From Siphonodentalium dalli (lineage: Eukaryota; Mollusca; Scaphopoda; Gadilida; Siphonodentaliidae), in the NCBI GenBank assembly GCA_032622095.1, contig CP136068.1:116611509-116675508 (forward strand): a stretch of 64,000 nucleotides of DNA, in the 5' to 3' direction. Below the pieces are notes generated by a model. It did not search any database, was not told the DNA's origin, and saw only the letters and a program-made list of their open reading frames with translations. Below, piece by piece: positions 58,917 to 64,000 of this stretch. The position numbers and the translations under genes are program-made. Every line of letters starts with the position of its first letter. Position 1 is the stretch's first letter.

Positions 58917-59470
58917 GGTGTTAGACAGGAGGAGAGGGGCAATAATAATCATCAAACTGGGGTCAATCACATACAGATCTCTGTAAAACAGAACAGAGAT
59001 GGTAGGAATAGAAAAGGACAAGTTAATTTTCTACATGATTAATTCCCTTTGATCATGTAATAACTACCCGTTTTACTCACAAGATCCACATGTTGTAATC
59101 AGGAAAAAAAACCTCATATTAATCATGAGTGTTAACCTCATTTTCACATGCATGCTTAGCTATATATCTCCCTAGTGATTTTTGCTGGCGAAAAATAATG
59201 TTGGAAACAGCAGTCCATATCTCCGGAGAGTGATCCATATGCTGTAGAAGTTAGTGGTTGTGCCAAAAACACTTATACCAGAAGTATCTAAGCTACAGTT
59301 GATTACCCCATCTTTCTTGATGATCTTGTTTGTTGGCGGAAGATCGTTTTTTTCATACTGAGTAGTTAACCTTTGGTCTTTAATAACAAGCTTAGAATGT
59401 AGATGTGTTTAATTTACTTCATTTTTGCTTGCATAATTTGTTCTCTCTTCATCAAAAGTGGTTCCCATGT
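58917..59470. other. Intron sequence with nothing recognised
   Basis: No repeat-family match; AT-rich. Confidence 0.5.
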
Positions 59471-59727
59471 TTAACCCTTTGAGTGCCAGGGGCCGATATT
59501 ATCGACCCTAAACCTACACAATAAGTCTGTTAAAGAATATAATAAAATATATTAAAATTGTAAAAAAAAACAAAACAAAACAAAAAAAAAAAAAAAAAAA
59601 ATATTAAGCCAATGCATTCTCTTATATATGCGAGGCGACCTATGGTCGACTCGCATATATAAGAGAATGCATTGGCACAGGGTATTTGGGTTGATGCAAA
59701 AATCGGACCTGGCACTCAAAGGGTTAA
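59471..59727. mobile_element. TTAA MITE family D carrying the family B hairpin
   Basis: Ends TTAACCCTTTGAGTGCCAGG and CCTGGCACTCAAAGGGTTAA are inverse and TTAA-flanked but otherwise differ from family B. Inside is one hairpin identical in sequence to the second hairpin of family B, beside an A-rich tract (59560-59602). Confidence 0.83.
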
Positions 59728-59831
59728 ATCATCTCCACAGAAAACACCCTGCTCCTGGCTACATGTATTTTTATCATAGATACCTTTCGCATAATGAACA
59801 ACAACTGATAAGATAAGCTAATAGTAGTTGC

Positions 59832-59908
59832 AGTGTGGGATAGCGTCACTAAATTCACCCTCTGAGGACCTCATTCTCCAAATGTCAGACACACTAAATA
59901 AGGCTTAA
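59832..59908. mobile_element. Family F right-end fragment
   Basis: cgtcactaaattcaccctct, gaggacctcattct and tgtcagacacactaaat; the rest is missing. Confidence 0.7.
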
Positions 59909-59962
59909 ATTGTACCCAAATTATAAATGACAATAGAATTGTTGTCTTTGTATAGCTGTGTT

Positions 59963-60144
59963 TACAGTAATGCCCTAAATAATCGACTCCTTAAACACAG
60001 CAGAATTATGGGTAACTTTTCAGGATTTAGTCAGAAATATGGCTTGTTGCCATTCACCGGAAAGCTCTCGGGGAGCTTTCCGATGAATGGCAACAAGCCA
60101 TATTTCCAACTAAATCCTGAAAAGTTACTTAGGGCATTACTGTA
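59963..60144. mobile_element. Family A copy 15, right arm shortened
   Basis: Left arm complete from TACAGTAATGCCC; right arm lacks the hairpin base between gaaaagttac and ttagggcattactgta. Confidence 0.83.
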
Positions 60145-60258
60145 TATACCTGTAATACTGAGAAATAGTTTGTTATCATGAAATTATCCTATATATTAAA
60201 GTTGATATCAATGAAAAATTATCCTGTAATCGATCTTTCTTGGAAATCTAATGCATGC

Positions 60259-60438
60259 ATCGCATATATAAGAGAGAATGTATTGCCTAACAATATATAC
60301 ATGTACCTTGACCTTGTAAGCCAGTGCATACTCTTACAAATGCGAGGCTCCCTATGGGAGACTCGTATATATAAGAAAATTTACTGGCACATGATATTTA
60401 ATGCCGCACCAGCACATCTCCCATCATGGAAGGGTTAT
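60259..60438. mobile_element. Family C MITE, decayed copy
   Basis: cgcatatataagagagaatg, then taccttgaccttgtaagcca, second hairpin and right end catcatggaagggttata. Confidence 0.7.
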
Positions 60439-60439
60439 A

Positions 60440-61373
60440 AGTAACTGACTACTCACTGACGAGTATTTACTGGATTCCCATTAATTCATTTGGAGTAATG
60501 TTAAACCTTATTCTGAACACACAAACAAATGAACCTTGAGAGAGTTTTTCTGCCTGTCGCAGCCTGTTGTGAGCTTAAATTATCTAAATAGTGAATACCC
60601 CCACAAATGAAGAATACATCATTCGAATGTAAACTTTCACAACTGAGTGGGAGAATCCATTCAGTAACCGAAGGGTTAATATGGTTGGAAAGCTGACCCC
60701 GTTTCTGTGTGACCTGATCAAGCAAACAGTTCCGCCCTATGAATAATTCATTGGAATAATGAGGCGATTTGTTACATTTGGCATATTCGCAATAGAAATC
60801 AATGAAAACAAGTCTATGTCGCAAAGATCAGAAGATTTACTAATAGATTGAGGGCCTAGAGTACTAAAGGGAATGATGCAAAAATATATATAGCTCAAAT
60901 CCCAATGGTGGTTTTAAACCATAACCATATATTTTAATGATTTTATTTTTATCCCTGCATATATGTCTCACTCATATGTAAATATGTGTTGGTCCAGGGG
61001 TGTACTGGTGCAGAGTTGTAGGTACATGTATTTGAAGTGAAATTATATAACATTTTATTTTCATATTTTGAGTTTACAAATCAGTGAATAATGATATTAT
61101 TTCGGGGAGGCGGGAGGGAGGGTGGTGGATGCAACTATCAGAGATAAACTGAGGAAAATTATTTCACCATCAAGAGTCACTGCATTTAATTAATATATAA
61201 GAATGAATTATTGTGTTGTCAATAATATTAACTGGATATAATATTTGTAAAAATAACTACTTTGAGCAAGATTAAATGTATTCTCCATTTCTATTTGATT
61301 ATAACCTACCCGAGTGTTTCACGACACTTTAAGTCTTCGGAGAACATACTTCCCACCATTGTCTGGCAAGACA
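60440..61373. other. Intron sequence; possible family E end fragment
   Basis: gtgggagaatccattcagta ... gaagggTTAA at 60640-60679 resembles the right end of family E at 37010-37041. The rest, including a g-rich cggggaggcgggagggaggg stretch near 61105, is not recognised. Confidence 0.45.
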
Positions 61374-61543
61374 TACAGTAATGCCTGAAGTACATGTACA
61401 TGTATATGACCCTTTTTAAACCACAGCAGAATTATGGGAAATTTTTCAGGATTTAGTCGGAAATATGGCTTGTTGCCATTCACCGGAAAGCTCTCGATAA
61501 TTCTGCTGTGGTTAAATGGTCATATACTTCCAGCATTACTGTA
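61374..61543. mobile_element. Family A copy 16, internal deletion
   Basis: TACAGTAATGCC and inverse tips; outer arm replaced by acatgtacatgtatatgacc; right arm mostly deleted. Confidence 0.78.
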
Positions 61544-62001
61544 CATGTAGTGCTCAGCAATAATGTTCAGGTCTACTGGTTAGCCACTCAGAATTCGCAG
61601 GAAGGTACTGGTAACTTGTTTCCATCAAATATACTCAAGATGAAATTAAACTGTCAACTCCACAGATATAATGCACACAGCAGGTAATGGTAAAACCCAC
61701 AGGATTCCTGGAGATTTATGGGAAGCAGCATCAACAACAATTACATCATTCTCACAGGTATCTAGATAAGGTAATTACTGAATGACAACTTCGGTGATAT
61801 ATTTCACACTACAGGGTACAAATTACAGAAAGTAAACATGTCAGATGTTGAGAAATGGATATTGGAGACATGATGATAAGATGAGGTAAAACAAGATGAG
61901 AATAATGAATGTTTTATCAGTGCCAAGGTATAAAGCTTTGGTTTCAATTTAAGAGAAGTAATTTCTACTATAACTTTTATGAATGATATTAAAGTTGGCT
62001 G

Positions 62002-62394
62002 TTAACCCTTTACCCAACAAACCGGCCAAAACCAGCCAAATAAAGCTTCAACAGCCTAAAATATCTTCGGTCTGTCTCAATAGAACCATACAAATATGGA
62101 TATCATTGGAACCGGCTCCTTGACCACATTGTGATAGTTACAGTTATGCCCTGTGCCAATGCATTATCTTATATATGCGAGTCGACCATAGGTCGCCTCG
62201 CATATATAAGAGAATGCATTGGCCTAAAAAAAATCTTTTTTTAACACTTTTTACCATTTTTTCTTACATTTTTTTCTTACATTTTAATGTGTTAAGCCAA
62301 TGCATTCTCTTATATATGCGAGGCGACCTATGGTCGACTCGCATATATAAGAGAATGCATTGGCACATGGCCCTTCTGTTGGGTAAAGGGTTAA
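62002..62394 (+). mobile_element. TTAA MITE family B copy 5
   Basis: Both TTAA ends, both hairpins; spacer contains a duplicated ttttttcttacattt. Confidence 0.87.
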
Positions 62395-62417
62395 CAGAGA
62401 GAAGGCTGATTTTGAAT

Positions 62418-62649
62418 TTAACCCTTTCATAATGCGAGCAGCATTAAAGATTATGTGCCAGTGCAATCTCCCATAGGGAGCCTCGCATATATAAGAAAAT
62501 ACACTGGCTTACAAGGTCAAGGAAAATATTGTTAGGCCAATGTATTCTCTTAAATATTCGAAGCTCCCTATAGGGGATTCGCATATATAAGAGAATGCAT
62601 TGGCACAGGGTTTTCAAAAAAATTCAGGATGCTACAGTCATGGAAAGGT
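62418..62649 (-). mobile_element. Family C MITE, reverse orientation
   Basis: TTAACCCTTTCATAATG at the left corresponds to the consensus right end; spacer reads caaggtcaaggaaaatattg (inverse); the other tip decays at tcatggaaaggt. Confidence 0.75.
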
Positions 62650-62821
62650 AAAAGGCATGTCTGGTTATTTTCCTAACTTGATCAAGTGGCATAAAATTTG
62701 CCAAATGTTACAGAGTCAAATGACTTTCACTACTGTTAACCATCGTCAATTAAATTGCAAGAGTAAAAGACTATATATACACTGATATTTACAGCATAAA
62801 AGTCCAACAATAATTATCTGT

Positions 62822-62983
62822 AAATACATTGGCCTAACAATATTTACCTTGACTTTGTAAGCCAGTGCATTCTCTTATATAATATATGCGAGGCTCCCTA
62901 TGGGTGACTCACATATATAAGAGAATGCACTGGCACAGGATTTTTAATGCTGAACAACGCAGCTCCTGTCATGAATGGGTTAA
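62822..62983 (+). mobile_element. Family C MITE, left-truncated copy
   Basis: aaatacattggcctaacaat, second hairpin, right end gtcatgaatgggTTAA at 62983. Confidence 0.73.
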
Positions 62984-63194
62984 CTCCATGATCTAAGACC
63001 AGAATATATACATGTATATACATGTATCCAATTAAACATTTATTTCCTAGACAATCCAACCAGGTTTCCTTGCAGAAAATGGCCAACATGTTTGGGATGT
63101 TAATTTTTAATATCACAAGTATAATCATTCTTTTTCAAAATAGTAAATGTTTTTCAGCATTAGAACTTGAAGAAGATGCAGTGCCTCATAATGT

Positions 63195-63566
63195 CAAGCC
63201 TGCAAAAAGTGTGTCTGTCATTTGCATGGCATGCAGGATAGCATCACCAAATTCACCCTCTGAGAACCACATTCTGATTATGCCTCAACTGCTATGGGTG
63301 ATGTTCACCCATTTGTCACCTCGATTATGTATTTTATCTTCTGCAAATCAAGGGATATAGAAACTTCCAAGGAGGGAAAAGGTATTAACACTAAAACAAT
63401 GTTAATTTGACACAATAGATATCTTCTCAGAAAATGAGGCCTAAGCAGAATGAGGTTCCCAGAGGGTGAAATTGGTGATGCTAGCCTGCTGTGTAGGATA
63501 GCATCACTAAATTCACCCTCTGGGGACCTCATTCTGCAAATGACAGACACAATATTTTCAGGCTTG
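63195..63566. mobile_element. Family F copy 9
   Basis: aagcctgcaaaaagtgtgtc and inverse ends; the first hairpin has lost its left arm, the second (63450-63535) is complete. Confidence 0.8.
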
Positions 63567-63652
63567 CATACTGTACCAGTATCAGGTACAAGAGAATTGG
63601 AATAAACAAGCTTAGGTGGAATTTCACCAAAGTTGACCAAACATACATGTAC

Positions 63653-63716
63653 CTTAGATATAACTTGTGTTTTCTTCATAGCATACTTCACGGATATTCC
63701 GCCTGACAGAAGAATG
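63653..63716 (-). CDS. ADAM exon e1 (first visible): prodomain
   Basis: Acceptor tcttttcag, donor gtacatgt, 64 nt. The only open frame with downstream continuity encodes ILLSGGISVKYAMKKTQVIS then K, which leads into TVEHCYYHG of e2. It fits the LLxxGxxxxxY segment that precedes the HCYYHG motif in ADAM prodomains. It needs two bases from an exon right of the window. Confidence 0.85.
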
Positions 63717-63786
63717 CTGAAAAGAAAGAGAGGAATTAAATAATGCTGTCACTGACTGTTGATGTTGAAAGGAAGAAAATTTTGAA

Positions 63787-64000
63787 TTAACCCTTTACCC
63801 AACAAACCGGCCAAAACCGGCCAAATAAAGCTTCAACAGCCTAAAATATCTTCGGTCTGTCTCAATAAAACCATACAAATATGGATATCATTGGAACCGG
63901 CTCCTTGACCACATTGTGATGGTTACAGTTATGCCCTGTGCCAATGCATTCTCTTATATATGCGAGTCGACCATAGGTCGCCTCGCATATATAAGAGAAT
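63787..64000 (+). mobile_element. TTAA MITE family B copy 6, cut by window end
   Basis: TTAACCCTTTACCCAACAAA at the left and the first hairpin up to the window edge; otherwise matches copy 5. Confidence 0.86.

Larger units (their letters stand above)
2012..63716 (-). other. ADAM-family gene, 20 exons visible, partial at both ends
   Basis: Twenty exons assemble in frame through GT-AG junctions into about 669 residues: prodomain (e1-e5), metalloprotease-like domain (e6-e12), disintegrin domain (e13 to start of e16), ADAM Cys-rich domain (e16-e19), EGF-like domain (e19/e20) and a Thr-rich stalk (e20). The protein would be a type I membrane protein at the cell surface; the signal peptide, transmembrane and cytoplasmic parts lie outside the window. 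The catalytic Glu is Met, so peptidase activity is not expected. The lost catalysis, a Cys-x-Cys pair followed by GCIM after the zinc site, and the Cys-rich domain pattern resemble the vertebrate ADAM11/22/23 group, whose members are inactive receptors for LGI proteins; the subfamily call is inference. Introns run from about 0.5 to 13 kb and are full of transposons. Confidence 0.93.

Noticed and set aside
60501-60824. Minus-strand 107-codon frame
   Set aside because: Overlaps a probable family E end and shows no domain; its phase does not join the ADAM exons.

Overview
The window is eukaryotic, AT-rich intron sequence from an animal genome. It carries one recognisable host gene on the minus strand: an ADAM (a disintegrin and metalloprotease) transmembrane-type protein. 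Twenty exons (2,009 nt in total, about 3% of the window) can be read from prodomain to EGF-like domain and stalk. All 19 introns are GT-AG, every exon phase joins in frame, and both gene ends lie outside the window. Exons are numbered e1 (63653-63716) to e20 (2012-2264) in transcription order; signal-peptide exons lie beyond 64000, and the transmembrane and cytoplasmic exons lie before 1. The intron-rich gene and interspersed repeats with gggccataactc and gggggtataa-type ends suggest a marine lophotrochozoan, possibly a mollusc. This is inference from general familiarity and was not searched.

The predicted protein is a pseudoprotease. All three zinc-binding histidines, the Asp after them and the Met-turn are present, but the catalytic Glu of HExxHxxGxxHD is Met (HMIGHNLGLKHD). 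No R-X-K/R-R furin site is visible between prodomain and metalloprotease domain. The disintegrin, Cys-rich and EGF modules look complete. Together these fit an ADAM11/22/23-like, adhesion-receptor type of ADAM better than a sheddase.

Layout: e20 (2.0-2.3 kb), e19 (4.3 kb) and e18 (5.1 kb) encode stalk/EGF/Cys-rich; 5.9-13.2 kb is a large nested repeat block; e17-e13 (13.6-20.5 kb) encode Cys-rich and disintegrin; e12-e6 (23.8-38.5 kb) encode the metalloprotease-like domain; e5-e1 (39.2-63.7 kb) encode the prodomain.

The introns are packed with non-autonomous DNA transposons. There is a palindromic TA-flanked (Tc1/mariner-type) family A. There are several TTAA-flanked families (B, C, D, E), some of which share one hairpin module. 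There is a twin-hairpin family F and a TA-flanked foldback family H. Larger elements have visible target-site duplications: five hAT-type insertions plus one hAT-like MITE nested in another of them, one Mutator-like (9-bp duplication), one Harbinger-like 4.5-kb element (TAA duplication), a TTAA element of 2 kb, and a 1.4-kb element ending in arrays of GTTTAAAC palindromes. Retroelement traces are a tRNA-derived SINE, a LINE 3' coding fragment and a Penelope-type GIY-YIG fragment. Several MITE ends lie only 8-65 bp downstream of 5' splice sites, and part of exon e9 is duplicated in its own downstream intron.
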